Below, piece by piece: positions 19,981-30,786 of a stretch of 64,000 nt of DNA. Under the pieces are notes generated by a model. It worked only from the letters and a program-made list of their open reading frames with translations, ran no database searches and was not told where the DNA came from. Source of the stretch: Scilla litardierei (lineage: Eukaryota; Streptophyta; Magnoliopsida; Asparagales; Asparagaceae); the NCBI GenBank assembly GCA_030789695.1, contig CM061135.1:109624301-109688300 (forward strand). The letters are read 5' to 3'. The first letter of the stretch is position 1. Each line of letters begins with the position of its first letter. Both the position numbers and the translations under genes were made by a program.

Positions 19981-21032
19981 GTTGTACCAATATATATTCC
20001 CATGTCTAAGAAAGATCAAATTTAATAAAAGAATAAGTTCTTTTTCAAACATTGCATATGAATTTCTTAAAGAAATGTTTGTGTACATTTTTGAAATCTC
20101 AACTGAATTGTGTGTATGTCGGACAGATAAAGGTTGGCTCTCTCACATGAGCAACCGCCTTATCTTATCAGATGGATAAGATAGAGATGAGACTAGTTTA
20201 AAGTCAAAATCATTAGACGAATGATTTAGAGTCATGACTTAAACAAGATAGTCGAATGAAAGATCTGCATCATATGGATGCTTACAAAAGATCTGAGATC
20301 TGTATCACAAGGATATTTGAAAGAGATCTCGAAGGATTTTTTAAATCCTATCTGTCTTATGCAGGATGAGAGTCCGTGAATATTTCACGAGTAGTAAGGG
20401 GACTCAAAAAGATAGGCACTGTGGTGTCTGATTTTTTCATCCGTACAACATCATTAAGACATACTCTCCATGGGAAAGGAGTGATGTTGTAATACGTGTT
20501 CATACCACGTATGCATTTCGACCACTGAGTTAGTAGCAATAATGTTTGCTATTATGTGAGACTCAAAGGCCATACGGGTCTTAACTCTTACCCTCAAGGA
20601 CTCCAATTGGTTCCTTTAGATTTGACGAGATGATCGCTATCTTAGCGTGTTACTTATGGGCTATGATAATTCGGCTCGGCGGGGCACGTTAGAAAAGCGA
20701 ATCAAGTCAAGATCAGAAGGTTCGCAAGAAGAGGAAGATTGATTTCATATTCACATTTGGACTTTAATGATTCAAAGCTGGCCAGCCAATTGTAATCCAG
20801 ATGGGATTCAATTGTTGAATATAAAGTATAAGAAATGTGAAGAAATAATCTAGGGTAAAGCATGCGTTGAACTACTCAACTTTGCACCTTCGAGGTCGTT
20901 GTGTATCTCTAACAAGTGCACAACAACAGACTCTACGCGCATGACGGTCACACGGTCTATTTCTCGGTATGATAGATGAAAGAACTAAGGGAAAGACGTT
21001 CTCTTACAATCCCCTCAAGTGTGAGTGGGAGA
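19981..21032 (+). other. Copia 3' untranslated region
   Basis: About 1 kb lies between the polyprotein end and the 3' LTR with no coding sequence. Short repeated AGATCTG motifs occur around 20260-20330. It ends in the polypurine tract. Confidence 0.7.
21023..21032 (+). promoter_or_regulatory. Polypurine tract of the young copia
   Basis: GAGTGGGAGA lies immediately before the TGTTGG start of the 3' LTR, the position of the plus-strand primer. Confidence 0.85.
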
Positions 21033-21636
21033 TGTTGGATATGGAAGACGTTTGTACACCCTTGTGGGGGATGTACGAGGGAATACGGACCTCGAACGTC
21101 GCGTACACGAAGTCGTGTACAAAGGGAATCTGTTCCCTTGCGGAGAGGATCTCTGGATGAGTGGGAAAGTCGCATTATATATGCATAAGTGCATGCGACA
21201 TATGGCTAATAAAGGGGGAATATCTTAAGCTTATGTTGTACCATGCATATGGTACAACTTAAGCTTATAATGTGCCATGTATCATGGTACACCTTAATTA
21301 AGTTGTTTCAAAGGAACAACTTACCCTAAAATAACTACCTTGGGGGCTATAAATAAGACCCAAGGGTAAGCCATTTCTTACACCATTTGCATGGAATTCA
21401 TGCATGCATCTTCATTCTAGCGAAGCTCTGCAGAAATCCTTCCTCTCCTCTATCCAAGTTCTTAATCTAAAGTAGAGATTTAGATTATGGATTTAGTAGC
21501 CTTACTCCGTTCGTGAGTAGACTCGATCCGTCGTGGCGAATCCGAAGGCGAAGTTCGTAGACTACCGTGCCGCGTACGCAAGCGTAAGTCTCAACTTCAT
21601 TTATCGATCCTAACTCTGTTTTGACAGGATCCAACA
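21033..21636 (+). repeat. 3' LTR of the young copia
   Basis: It has the same length (604 bp) and sequence as the 5' LTR except for one A/G difference near 21487. It is followed by TSD GGGTT (21637-21641). The TATA box corresponds to about 21348. Confidence 0.95.
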
Positions 21637-21641
21637 GGGTT

Positions 21642-23157
21642 ATGCCTGCAACGCAGGTGCCTAGCCGGAAACAAGTAGATCGGGCATTGGCTATCAACTA
21701 ACTCACGTGGCCCGCTTCTGGAACACGAGCCAGGAAACACAAGTATTGTAGCGTGTGCTATGAATGCGACATTCAACATGGATAGCATGGATGACAATTA
21801 ATTCGTGTACCATTAATTAAAATTAAACGTGACATGGTAGTACTTATGCAACATGATAAACGACGGATCTAACTTCGTTGTCAAGCTAGTTCCTAAAATT
21901 GCGCCTAGGCGAGTATCATTTCGTCGCCTAGCAAATGGCCTAAGACATGGCCCAAACCCCTAAGTGGCAAGTTTCACTTGCCTAGCACCGAGGTTGACGA
22001 TCACGAAGGTTCGTCTCGCAAATGCTAATCTACAGGAAAAGTCGTTGTTATGGAGAAACAATCATCAAAACAACATCCATTTTCATTAGGGTTTTACGAA
22101 AACACAAATGGGTTAAGAGAACATTATAGGATCGAGTTATTACCGAATCGTTAGCGGAAGAACGATGCCGAGCAAGCACGACGACGGAAGAAACGATCCG
22201 GGAAACTAGGGTTCAGATCTAGAAATGGGGAGAAAATCTGGAGAAATGGGGTTTTGGGGATTTTTGGGGGTTTTCCGGCGACCTAGAGGTGGTGGCCGGC
22301 CAAAATGGAGAGGGAGAGGAGCTCTTGATGAAGGAGGAAGGCTAGGGGAAGATGGATGATGATTTGGGGAAGAGGGAGGCTCAGGAGAAATGAAAGAAGA
22401 AAAGAAAAACGTTTGGAGGGTTTAAATAGGAAGAGCTGGCGGCTGCCCAAAAATTAGGGTTTCTGGGTTGATTAGTCGGTCAAAGAAGGTTGGCCGACCG
22501 ACTAGTTTGAGAACTAGTCAGTCAGTCGGCTAACTGTGACCGACTAACACCAAACATCGAAAAAGAGAAATAAATCTGGGTAGTGAGTTAGTCGGTCTGT
22601 GAAGGCCCGTCGACCGACTAGTTTGCAACCTAGTCGGTCGGTGAGTGTTCATAAACCGACTAACGATAAACAGTAACTCAGGTAAAATTAATCAAAGGAA
22701 CTAGTCGGTCTGAGAGCAAGTTCTGACCGACTAGTTTCACATCTAGTCGGTCGGTGGTTGTTCTTAGATCGACTAAAAGTGAACAGTAACTCATGTACAA
22801 TTGATTCAATGAACTAGTCAGTTCCAGTAGAGTTCCTGACCGACTAGATCTCAATCTATTCGGTTGGTCCCCCTTCTTGAACCAACTAAAGTGCACTAAA
22901 AGTGCTGAATTGAAGCGTGAAGTTCTAGTAAGATTCCTACGGCTTCTAGGATCATTCTAACTCTAAAATATGAGCGATTTGAAGTTCGTCATGAGTGACT
23001 TACCCCAAGATCAACGATTCTAAGGAAGAAGCTAGAAAATCACGACGAAACGATCGAAAATGAAAGTTACGGAGACGAAAACCACGCATAAGGAGAAAAT
23101 CCACCAAAACATATATATAATATAGATAATCCAAATACATGAAAACCAGTCGTTACA
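21642..23157 (-). repeat. 3' LTR of gypsy-1, right piece
   Basis: It resumes at 'atgcctgcaacgcaggtgcctag', as in 28891 onward, and ends CGTTACA at 23157. Relative to the 5' LTR it lacks about 22 nt near 21925 and has about 17 extra nt near 23130. A TATA-like TTTAAATA at 22421-22428 (promoter side on the minus strand) lies in the U3 region. It includes the TAGTCGGTC hairpin array. Confidence 0.9.
22470..22890. repeat. Array of TAGTCGGTC / GACCGACTA hairpins in the gypsy-1 3' LTR
   Basis: At least four modules, about 110 bp apart, each contain an inverted pair of AGTCGGTC and GACCGACT around a 10-20-nt loop. An example is 22701-22734 (CTAGTCGGTC / GACCGACTAG, perfect 10-bp stem). Between modules, AACAGTAACTCA recurs. 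The same array is at 29738-30170 in the 5' LTR. Confidence 0.85.
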
Positions 23158-23169
23158 TCCTCCCCAACT
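23158..23169 (-). promoter_or_regulatory. Polypurine tract of gypsy-1
   Basis: The minus strand reads AGTTGGGGAGGA directly before the LTR start TGTAACG. Gypsy-2 has AGGTGGGGAGGA in the same place. Confidence 0.85.
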
Positions 23170-23203
23170 TAAGAAAAATTCCGTCCTCGGAATTTCCCAA
23201 CAC

Positions 23204-24106
23204 TCACGTGTCCAGGAACAAAAGTGGGAAACGCTCTCGCATCTCATCCTCATTCTCCCAAGTAGACTCTCCGGGCGAGCCGTGTCGCCACATCACCCTC
23301 ACAAGATTGACAACCTTGTTCCGGAGTGATTTCTGACGCCTGTCCAGAATCTGCACTGGCTGCTGGTCATACGTCATATCAGGGCGAACGGTAATCTCCG
23401 AGAAATCCACAGCATGAGATGGATCGCTAATGTATCAACGAAGCTGCGACACATGGAAAACATTGTGAACTCCTTCCAAAGACGGCGGCAAGGCTAAGCG
23501 GTAGGCTACCTCGCCAACTTTCTCCAGAATGTCAAACGGTCCAATGTATCGCGGGCTCAACTTCCCTCGCTTTCCAAAGCGAATCACTCCACGATTCGGG
23601 GAAATCTTCAAGAACACATGGTCGACCGGCTGAAACTCCAAAGGATGCCGTTTAGCATCCGCCCAATGCTTAAAACGGTCCTGAGCAATCCTCAACCTCT
23701 CCCGAATGTTCCTGACAACATCCACGGCCTCCACCATCATCTCAGGTCCTAACAGCTCCCGATCACCAACGTCATCCCAACTCAATGGCGATCGACATTT
23801 CCTCCCATACAATGCGACGAAAGGCGCCATGCCAATGGACGCCTGGAAGCTGTTGCTGTAAGAGAACTCCACCAAATGCAAATGGTCCTCCCACAAACCC
23901 TTGAAATCCAACATGCATGCCCTCAGCATGTCCTCCAAGATCTGAATCATCATCTCGGACTGGCCATCCGTCTGTAGATGGTACGCCGTGCTGAAACTCA
24001 GACGCGTACCCAAACTCTTCTGCAAACTCTGCCATAACTGAGATGTGAACCTCGTGTCTCTGTCCGACACGATACTCACAGGGACTCCATGAAGTCGCAC
24101 GACCTC
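23204..24106 (-). pseudogene. Gypsy-1 integrase (second part) and chromodomain-like tail
   Basis: This is the third exon-like segment of Pol. It starts after the intron acceptor at 24107-24108 with [20 protein letters not shown] (second catalytic Asp) and continues through the FSTAYHLQTDGQSE block with the catalytic Glu. The GPY/F-like region follows ([30 protein letters not shown]), then [11 protein letters not shown] at 23432-23434 interrupts it where gypsy-2 has CGA. The tail then has [26 protein letters not shown] and FPLLF, the chromodomain-like end of Tekay/Del elements. Confidence 0.9.
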
Positions 24107-24177
24107 CTGCACGATTCACGTTACATCACTATCCAAACTAGGAAAAGGAAATAGAAATGGAGAGTAAAAGAATTTAC
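24107..24177 (-). other. Intron 2 in gypsy-1 integrase (71 bp, GT-AG)
   Basis: On the minus strand the donor is ATGGAG|GTAAATTC and the acceptor CGTGCAG|GAGGTC. The upstream frame ends in a stop a few codons inside. Removal restores continuity between ...RRYME and EVVRLHGVP, a segment that is uninterrupted in other chromoviruses. Gypsy-2 has an intron of the same length (71 bp) at the identical place. Confidence 0.75.
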
Positions 24178-24786
24178 CTCCATGTATCTCCTTGCTAGCG
24201 CCTCAGTGGACTGTCCTACTCAGAACGGAATAAAGTGCATGGATTTGGTCAATCGATCTACGATCACCCAAATCGCATCATTCTGCTTCGGACTCCGAGG
24301 TAGTCCAGTCACGAAATCCATAGTGATGTGTTGCCACTTCCACTTTGGAATCGGAATCGGTTGTAGCAACCCTGCCGTACGCTGATGCTCCGCCTTCACC
24401 TGCTGGCAAACCAAGCACTTGGCTACACTCCGAGCCACACTCCTCTTCATACCATGCCACCAATAGTTCAGACGAAGATCCTTGTACATCTTGGTCCCAC
24501 CAGGATGCACAGAATACGGTGAACTGTGTGCCTCCACCATCAACTCCTCTTTAATATCCCCAGCTGGCACACACAACCTAGCTCCAAATCTCAACAAGCC
24601 ATCCTCATGAACCAAAAAGTCAGTCTGCAGACCGGCTTCCACCTGCTCCCGAATCTTCACCAGCTTCGGATCCTCAGCCTGGCCAGCCTTGATCCGATCC
24701 ACAATCGTCGACTGAATCTACATACTCATCAACGAAGAAGCCTCCCCAGGAAGAACAATCTCAACACTAGACTCGCAAAAATCCTG
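24178..24786 (-). pseudogene. Gypsy-1 integrase, first part
   Basis: The zinc domain has HHCC ligands (AHSSPYSVHPGG, LVCQQVK), followed by the core start with the first catalytic Asp (ITMDFVTGLPRSPKQNDAIWVIVDRLTKSMHFIPF). Stops are TAG at 24718-24720 and TGA at 24220-24222, where gypsy-2 has CAG and CGA. The segment ends at the intron 2 donor. Confidence 0.9.
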
Positions 24787-25586
24787 CTACAATCTCCACT
24801 GCGAAGTCAAAATCATCACCGCTGGAAGCCTACTCAGCGCATCAGGAACCACATTCACCTTGCCAGGGTGATACTGCAAATCAATCTCATAATCCGCCAT
24901 GAGCTCTAACCATCGACGCTGTCGCATGTTGAGCTCCTTCTGAGTTAAAATATACTTCAAGCTTTTGTGATCGGTGAAGATCTTCACTTTCTCACTCAGC
25001 AGAAAGTGCCTCCAAATCTTGAGCGTAAACACGACGACAGCCAACTCCAAGTCGTGTGTCGGGTAATTCTTCTCATGAGTCTTGAGCTAACGTGAAGCAT
25101 ACGCCACAACATGCCCGTGCTGATGCAACACACAACCAAGACCCTTGCCAGAAGCATCGCAAAAGATCTCGAATCCACCGCTGCGATCAGGCACAACAAG
25201 AATAGGGGTAGTCGTCAATCTCTCCCTCAGGACGCCAAACGCAGTCTCACAATCACCCGACCAAACAAAAGGCACATCCTTCCGTGTCAATCTGGTCATC
25301 GGCTCAGCAATACGGGAAAAGTCCTTAATGAAGCGCCGATAGTAACCAGTAAGCCCAAGGAAACTCCTGATCTCAGACGCTGACTGCGGAACAGGCCACT
25401 CTCTGATGGCCCTGATCTTCTCGGGATCCACTAAAATACCATCTCCAGTCACCACGTGCCCGAGAAAAGCAACTCTGTCCAGCCAAAACTCGCACTTCGA
25501 AAACTTAGCATACAACCGATGCTTCCTCAAAATCTCCAATACTGTCCTCAAGTGCGAGGCATGCTCTTCCTCCGACTTTGAATAGA
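24787..25586 (-). pseudogene. Gypsy-1 RT C-terminal part and RNase H
   Basis: RT connection region ([49 protein letters not shown]) and RNase H ([71 protein letters not shown]). Nonsense TAG codons lie at 25087-25089 and 24787-24789, both CAG in gypsy-2. Confidence 0.9.
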
Positions 25587-26596
25587 TCAGAATGTCGTCA
25601 ATAAAGATAACGAAAACTTATCCAAAAAGTCGTAGAAAATCAGATTCATCAGATTCATGAAAACTGCGGGTGCATTGGTTACACCGAAAGGCATAACCAC
25701 AAACTCGTAGTGTCCATACTTCATCCTGAATGATATCTTCGAAACATCTTCCTTCTTCACCTTCAGCTGATGATAACCACTCCTCAGATCCAACTTCGAA
25801 AACACCCTCGAACCTCCAAGCTGATCAAAAATATCATCAATGCGAGGCAACGGGTATTTATTCTTGATGGTCACCGCATTCAGCTCCCGATAGTCCACGC
25901 ACATGCGACGCGAACCATCCTTCTTCTTCACCAGCAGCACCGGTGCTCCCCACAGAGACACACTAGGATTGATATAACCCTTCTGCAAAAGCTCATCCAG
26001 CTGCTTCTGCAATTCCTCCAACTCAGCGGGTGCCATACGATAAGGTGCCTTCGAAATCGGTTGTGCTCCTGGAATAAGATCAATCGAAAACTCGAGAACT
26101 CGATCGGGTGGCAACCCAGACATCTCCTCGGGGAAGACGTCATCGAAGTCCCGCACAACCGCTGGCCTCTCCAGCTCCATCTGTATAGCCACAATCTCCA
26201 CCGGACTGGCCCGAAATCTGACAGGGCCAAGCGAACTGCTACCTCGGCTGAACTCAAATACCGGATGTCTGGGAATCTCGAACACCACCTTCTTCCTCTG
26301 ACAGTCGATCGTAGCATAGAAGCTCGCAAGCCAATCCATCCTAAGGACCGCATCATAGTTGATGATGTCGTGGACAATGAAATCAGCGTAAAGCTCATGT
26401 CCACAAACCACCAACGAGCAAGAATTGCAACCACGATGCACCGAGACCACGCCATTCCCTGTAATGATATTCCAACTCTTGGAAAGAGGGGACGTCGACA
26501 ACGAATGCTTCTCCACGAAGCTCCAAGAAATAATGCACATCGACGCACCAGAATCAAAGAGAACTCGTGCAGGAAATGTGCACACCAAAACCACAC
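25587..26596 (-). pseudogene. Gypsy-1 protease and RT N-terminal part
   Basis: After the intron 1 acceptor the frame reads [18 protein letters not shown], with the protease catalytic DSGA. RT follows: [71 protein letters not shown] and [17 protein letters not shown]. Loss of one T near 25612-25616 shifts the frame just before the FIDDIL catalytic block, which is present in the next frame. Confidence 0.92.
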
Positions 26597-26710
26597 CTAA
26601 CAAGCAATTTAACAATCAAGCCCTAGTCTAGCAAACAATCATGTTCAAGCAAACAACATAATCTAACAATCATAACTAGCTAGGAAAGTAACAGCTAGAT
26701 TGAGGATTAC
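26597..26710 (-). other. Intron 1 between gypsy-1 Gag and protease (114 bp, GT-AG)
   Basis: On the minus strand the donor is GTTATTGCAG|GTAATC and the acceptor TTGTTAG|GTGTGG. The intron is U-rich and contains stops. Splicing joins ...DEVIAG to [16 protein letters not shown] in frame. The corresponding intron in gypsy-2 is 110 bp at the same codon, with the same phase. Confidence 0.75.
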
Positions 26711-27842
26711 CTGCAATAACCTCATCCACAGCCTCGCTCTCCACAGCGGTCATCAGAAAAGCCTGCCTCCTCGGCGGAAAAGCCTACTGAAAAGCCTGCC
26801 TCTGTGGAACAAGAGCTGCTCCACGTCCAGCAGGAACAGACGCTCTCTGCTGCAACGGCTGTGCTGCAATAGGTGCCTTCCAAGGCTGCTTTGACCTCAG
26901 ACAATCCTTCATCGTATGGGTAGGATCTCCACAGACAACACACTGGCCCAGGAATCTCCTACACTGATCCTTGATATGCCCGATCTTGCCGCAGAAATGG
27001 TAAGTCTTCTGATTAGGCCCTCCTGGCCTCTTGAACTGAACTGGCTGGTTGGGCCTGAATCCTGGCCTAACCACCGCCATGGCCTGCTCCATAGGCCTCT
27101 TCCCAGCACCAGAAACATGTCTCCTCCTCTGGCTAAGGTTCAGTTCCTGCCTCCTCGCAGCGACCAGAACCTTCTGATAAGAGTCCAGATCAGAGGAAGA
27201 CACAAAACTCTGAAGCTCCAAAGCAAGTCCTTGCAGGAACCTCTGAGCCCTCTCATCAGCATCCTGCACCATCTTTGGTGCGAACCAACTCAGCCTAGTG
27301 AACTCTTGGTGGTACTGGTCCACCGACGAGCTCCCTTGCTTCAGCTCAATAAAGCGCTGCAGCATCTCCTTCCTAGCAGCCTTCGGAAAGAACTCCTCAT
27401 CAAACCTGGACTTAAAGGTAGCCCAAGATATCGGCTCCACCAGCATCTTCTCTTTCGCTTCCCACCAGTTCCGAGCATTATCCTTGAGTTGCCTCTTCGC
27501 CAGATCAACACATCCAGCCGGGCCGATCTTCGTCGTCTTCAAATTATCCTCAATGTTCCGAATCCACTCATCGGCAGCTAGAGGACCCTCAGACCCATCA
27601 AAATAAGCGGGACCCGGCTCCCGAAATTGCTTCGCTCCCGGCTCGGAGCGAGGGGCATCCTGGATTGCCTGATCAGCTCGAACAACTGGAGCATTCTGGA
27701 CTTGCAGGAGCACGCCTTGCTGAACATGCATCATCTGAAGCATCATCCGCATCATCTCTCCATTGGTGGGCTCCCGCTCAGGCTCCTCGTCATGAGGGGG
27801 CGTACCACTACCACCACCACGGGTGAATCGCCTTCCTACCAT
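26711..27842 (-). pseudogene. Gypsy-1 Gag, stop near the end and one knuckle damaged
   Basis: ATG at 27842. Order: a Gly/Glu-rich start, a Met-rich helix, the capsid core (FDGSEGPLAADEWIRNIED, RNWWEAKEKML, W.TFKSRFDEEFFPKAARKEMLQRFIELKQGSSSVDQYHQEFTRLSWFAP) and two zinc knuckles. The first (YHFCGKIGHIKDQC) has lost its first Cys relative to gypsy-2's CYFC. The second (CVVCGDPTHTMKDC) is complete. TAG at 26784-26786, CAG in gypsy-2, ends the 352-residue frame. Sequence to 26711 continues the frame to the intron 1 donor. Confidence 0.92.
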
Positions 27843-27965
27843 CTAATGACATAGAAAACGAAACAATTCGACTCATAGCTTAGGACTCGGATGTCGAATT
27901 TTAGTTGTTGGACAATATAATATTATTATCGTTGATCCGATAATTCACAGTTACAGAAAGTGGGA

Positions 27966-27989
27966 CCTGCATGGGCCACCAATAAAACC
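27966..27989 (-). promoter_or_regulatory. Candidate primer binding region of gypsy-1
   Basis: The minus strand immediately inside the 5' LTR reads GGTTTTATTGGTGGCCCATG. Gypsy-2 keeps TTGGTGGCCCATG at the same offset. A PBS starting TGG would lie 9 nt from the LTR. I cannot name the tRNA. Confidence 0.4.
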
Positions 27990-30412
27990 TGTCACGCCCC
28001 GCTTCCCAAAGCTATGGAGGCGAGACGTGAGAAGGTCCGCACAGATGTGGAGCTGTGAAGCCACACGCCTGATAAGCGTCAATTTAAAAATTTCAAAGCA
28101 GGTCTCTGTATCTGCAAACAGAAAAACAATAATAATAACAAGAAAAAGAGACTGATATATAAATAATCTACTCTCAGAAATTGTCCACAATAATATTCAA
28201 CATCCAGAAAAGCCACCAGGCTAAAGGAAAGAGTCTAAAGGCCCAAAACATGGCCAACAAAACCACAACATAACAAAGTATAGGTGCTGCGCACCGACAA
28301 CTACAGCAGTCTAAAACAAAAGGGAAAGCTCAACGAAGACACTAGGACTGGTCCCCAGTGTCCACGTACTCCTCAACGAACGCAGGTTCTGACTCAGTGT
28401 CAGCAAACACCACGTCCTCCGCAGCACTCTTAGGCTCGGAATCTAACATGTGTCACCCAAAAGAGTAAAGGGGCATATGTCAGCAAGTCTAAAAGACTTG
28501 GGCAAGGAAACTGAAAGGAAAGTACACTAACAACCTAGCAGTTATAGTGTGATGCATAACATGGCAAGTATAGTATGAAAGAGACAAGTAAAGGGAAGTA
28601 CAAGTAGCAAGTATATCATGGATAACAAGTTTTACAAGTAAAAACACGGACAAGTACAAGTCAAGTAGTTCACGTCAAGTGAACAAGTCAAGTAAACACG
28701 TCAAGTAAATAAGTCGTGCACAGAGATTTCGTCTGCTGGCTAGAGTGGCTGATCGGGCCAAGTCGTAAGCTCAGGTGACCGCTTATCCCTACCCCTCCAC
28801 GTGTATCGAGCCAGGGCATTACCCTGAACACAGAATGCTCGCTTCTGGATCACGAGCCAGGAAGTGTATTTAACACGTATGGCGTAGGGTTATGCCTGCA
28901 ACGCAGGTGCCTAGCCGGAAACAAGTAGATCGGGCATTGGCTACCAACCAACTCACGTGGACCGCTTCTGGAACACGAGCCAAGAAACACAAGTATTGTA
29001 GCGTGTGCTACGAATGCGACATTCAACATGGATAGCATGGATGACAATTAATTCGCGTACCGTTAATTAAAATTAAACGTGACATGGTAGTACTTATGCA
29101 ACATGATAAACGACGGATCTAACTTCGTTGTCAAGCTAGTTCCTAAAATTGCACCTAGGCGAGTATCATTTCGTCACCTAGTCTCTTTTACGCCTACAAC
29201 AAGCAAATGGCCTAAGACATGGCCCAAAACCCTAAGTGGCAAGTTTCACTTGCCTAGCACCGAGGTTGACGATCACGAAGGTTGGTCTCACAAACGCTAA
29301 TCTACGGGGAAATTCGCTGTTATGGAGAAACAATCATCAAAACAACATCCATTTTCATTAGGGTTTTACGAAAACACAAATGGGTTAAGAGAACATTATA
29401 GGATCGAGTTATTACCGAATCATTAGCGGAAGAACGATGCCGAGCTAGCACGGTGACGGAAGAAACGATCCGGGATACTAGGGTTCAGATCTGGAAATGG
29501 GGAGAAAATCTGGAGAAATGGGGTTTTGGGGATTTTTGGGGGTTTTCCGGCGACCTAGAGGTGGTGGCCGGCCAAAATGGAGAGGGAGAGAAGCTCTTGA
29601 TGACGGAGGAAGGCTAGGGGAAGATGGATGATGATTTGGGGAAGAGGGAGGCTCAGGAGAAATGAAAGAAGAAAAGAAAAACGTTTGGGGGGTTTAAATA
29701 GGAAGAGCTAGCGGCTGCCCAAAAATTAGGGTTTCTGGGTTGATTAGTCGGTCAAAGAAGGTTGGCTGACCGACTAGTTTGAGAACTAGTCGGTCGGTCG
29801 GCTAACTGTGACCGACTAACACCAAACATCGAAAAAGAGAAATAAATCTGGGTAGTGAGTTAGTCGGTCTGTGAAGGCCCGTCGACCGACTAGTTTGCAA
29901 CCTAGTCGGTCGGTGAGTGTTCATAAACCGACTAACGATAAACAGTAACTCAGGTAAAATTAATCAAAGGAACTAGTCGGTCTGAGAGCAAGTTCTGACC
30001 GACTAGTTTCACATCTAGTCGGTCGGTGGTTGTTCTTAGATCGACTAAAAGTGAACAGTAACTCATGTACAATTGATTCAATGAACTAGTCAGTTCCAGT
30101 AGAGTTCCTGACCGACTAGATCTCAATCTATTCGGTTGGTCCCCCTTCTTGAACCAACTAAAGTGCACTAAAAGTGCCGAATTGAAGCGCGAAGTTCTAG
30201 GAAGATTCCTACGGCTTCTAGGATCATTCTAACTCTAAAATATGAGCGATTTGAAGTTCGTCATGAGTGACTTACCCCAAGATCAACGATTCTAAGGAAG
30301 AAGCTAGAAAATCACGACGAAACGATCGAAAATGAAAGTTACGGAGACGAAAACCACGCATAAGGAGAAAATCCACCAAAACATATATATAATATAGATA
30401 CCAGTCGTTACA
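27990..30412 (-). repeat. 5' LTR of gypsy-1
   Basis: The intact 2423-bp LTR is bounded by TGTCACG and CGTTACA (plus sense). It shows what the 3' LTR looked like before the copia insertion. TTTAAATA at about 29693-29700 is the likely TATA element for minus-strand transcription. The hairpin array lies at 29738-30170. Confidence 0.93.
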
Positions 30413-30446
30413 TTATGCTGTGAAGATCAAGCCACCTCTCTGGTTT
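30413..30446. other. Short unassigned flank between gypsy-1 and the satellite
   Basis: TTATG (the probable imperfect TSD copy) and about 30 bp do not resemble the satellite. From about 30447 the satellite consensus begins. This is the left edge of the satellite array. Confidence 0.4.
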
Positions 30447-30786
30447 CACATCACTTATATTCCAGTTAAGATGGCGATCTCTCGGTTCCAACCGATATTT
30501 TTGCGGATTTTTTGAGTTCGGGCTGATTTTCTACACTTTCTGGAAGATAAGAATCTTTATATTAAATGATATGATTTTTATATCCTAATTTTTTTCTTAT
30601 CTTATTTTTCAGTTGAAAATGGTTATCTCCATGTTTTAACGAACATTTTTGCGGATTATTCCAGGCTATTTTCTACATTTTATTGATGATATGGATATCT
30701 TTATTAAATGACAGGACCTTTATAGCCTAATTTTGTCTTCTCATATTTTTCAGTTGAAGATGTCGATCTCCATGTTCCAACGGACA
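30447..30786 (+). repeat. Satellite array, segment A (about 2.3 monomers)
   Basis: Repeats have the pattern CTTCT(C)TTATTTTTCAGTTGAAGATGGCGATCTCC.. TTCCAACGGACATTTTTGCGGATTTTTCTGAG.. CTATTTTCTACATTTTCTGGAAGATATG.. TTATTAAATGATATGATTTTT, about 146 bp long. The Athila-like element interrupts it at CCAACGGACA. Confidence 0.9.
30782..30786. repeat. Target-site duplication (left) of the Athila-like element
   Basis: GGACA at 30782-30786 equals GGACA at 42691-42695. Removing the insertion restores the satellite text ccaacggacattt. Confidence 0.95.

Larger units (their letters stand above)
13841..21636 (+). mobile_element. Young but coding-dead Ty1/copia element, plus strand
   Basis: The LTRs 13841-14444 and 21033-21636 are both 604 bp with a single difference seen by eye (G at about 14297, A at about 21487). 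The TSD is GGGTT, the PBS is initiator tRNA-Met type and the PPT is GAGTGGGAGA. A 1.95-kb repeat-rich leader precedes gag. Gag, PR, integrase and RT sequence is recognisable, but stops, frameshifts and deletions break it in every domain and most of RNase H is gone. Near-identical LTRs around dead frames suggest the copy was made in trans from an already defective template. Confidence 0.92.
12939..30412 (-). mobile_element. Tekay/Del-like Ty3/gypsy element 'gypsy-1', with nested copia in its 3' LTR
   Basis: It is bounded by LTR ends TGTCACG and CGTTACA (plus-strand sense). The 5' LTR is 27990-30412 (2423 bp). The 3' LTR is 12939-13840 plus 21642-23157 (2418 bp after removing the nested copia and one TSD copy). 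Flanking 5-mers CTATG and TTATG differ at one position, so the TSD is imperfect or mutated. Gag, PR, RT, RNase H, integrase and a chromodomain-like tail are in order on the minus strand from 27842 to 23204. The coding part carries six nonsense codons and one frameshift, so this copy is dead. Two conserved GT-AG introns are listed separately. Confidence 0.9.

Noticed and set aside
25770..26600. 276-codon plus-strand ORF and similar plus-strand frames at 53726-54423 and 55006-55631
   Set aside because: They are antisense shadows of the gypsy PR/RT and Gag frames on the minus strand. Their translations have no domain.
12939..30412. Treating gypsy-1 LTR pieces 12939-13840 and 21642-23157 as two separate solo LTRs
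   Set aside because: They join exactly at GGGTT, match one continuous 5' LTR, and are separated only by a complete copia element with matching TSD.
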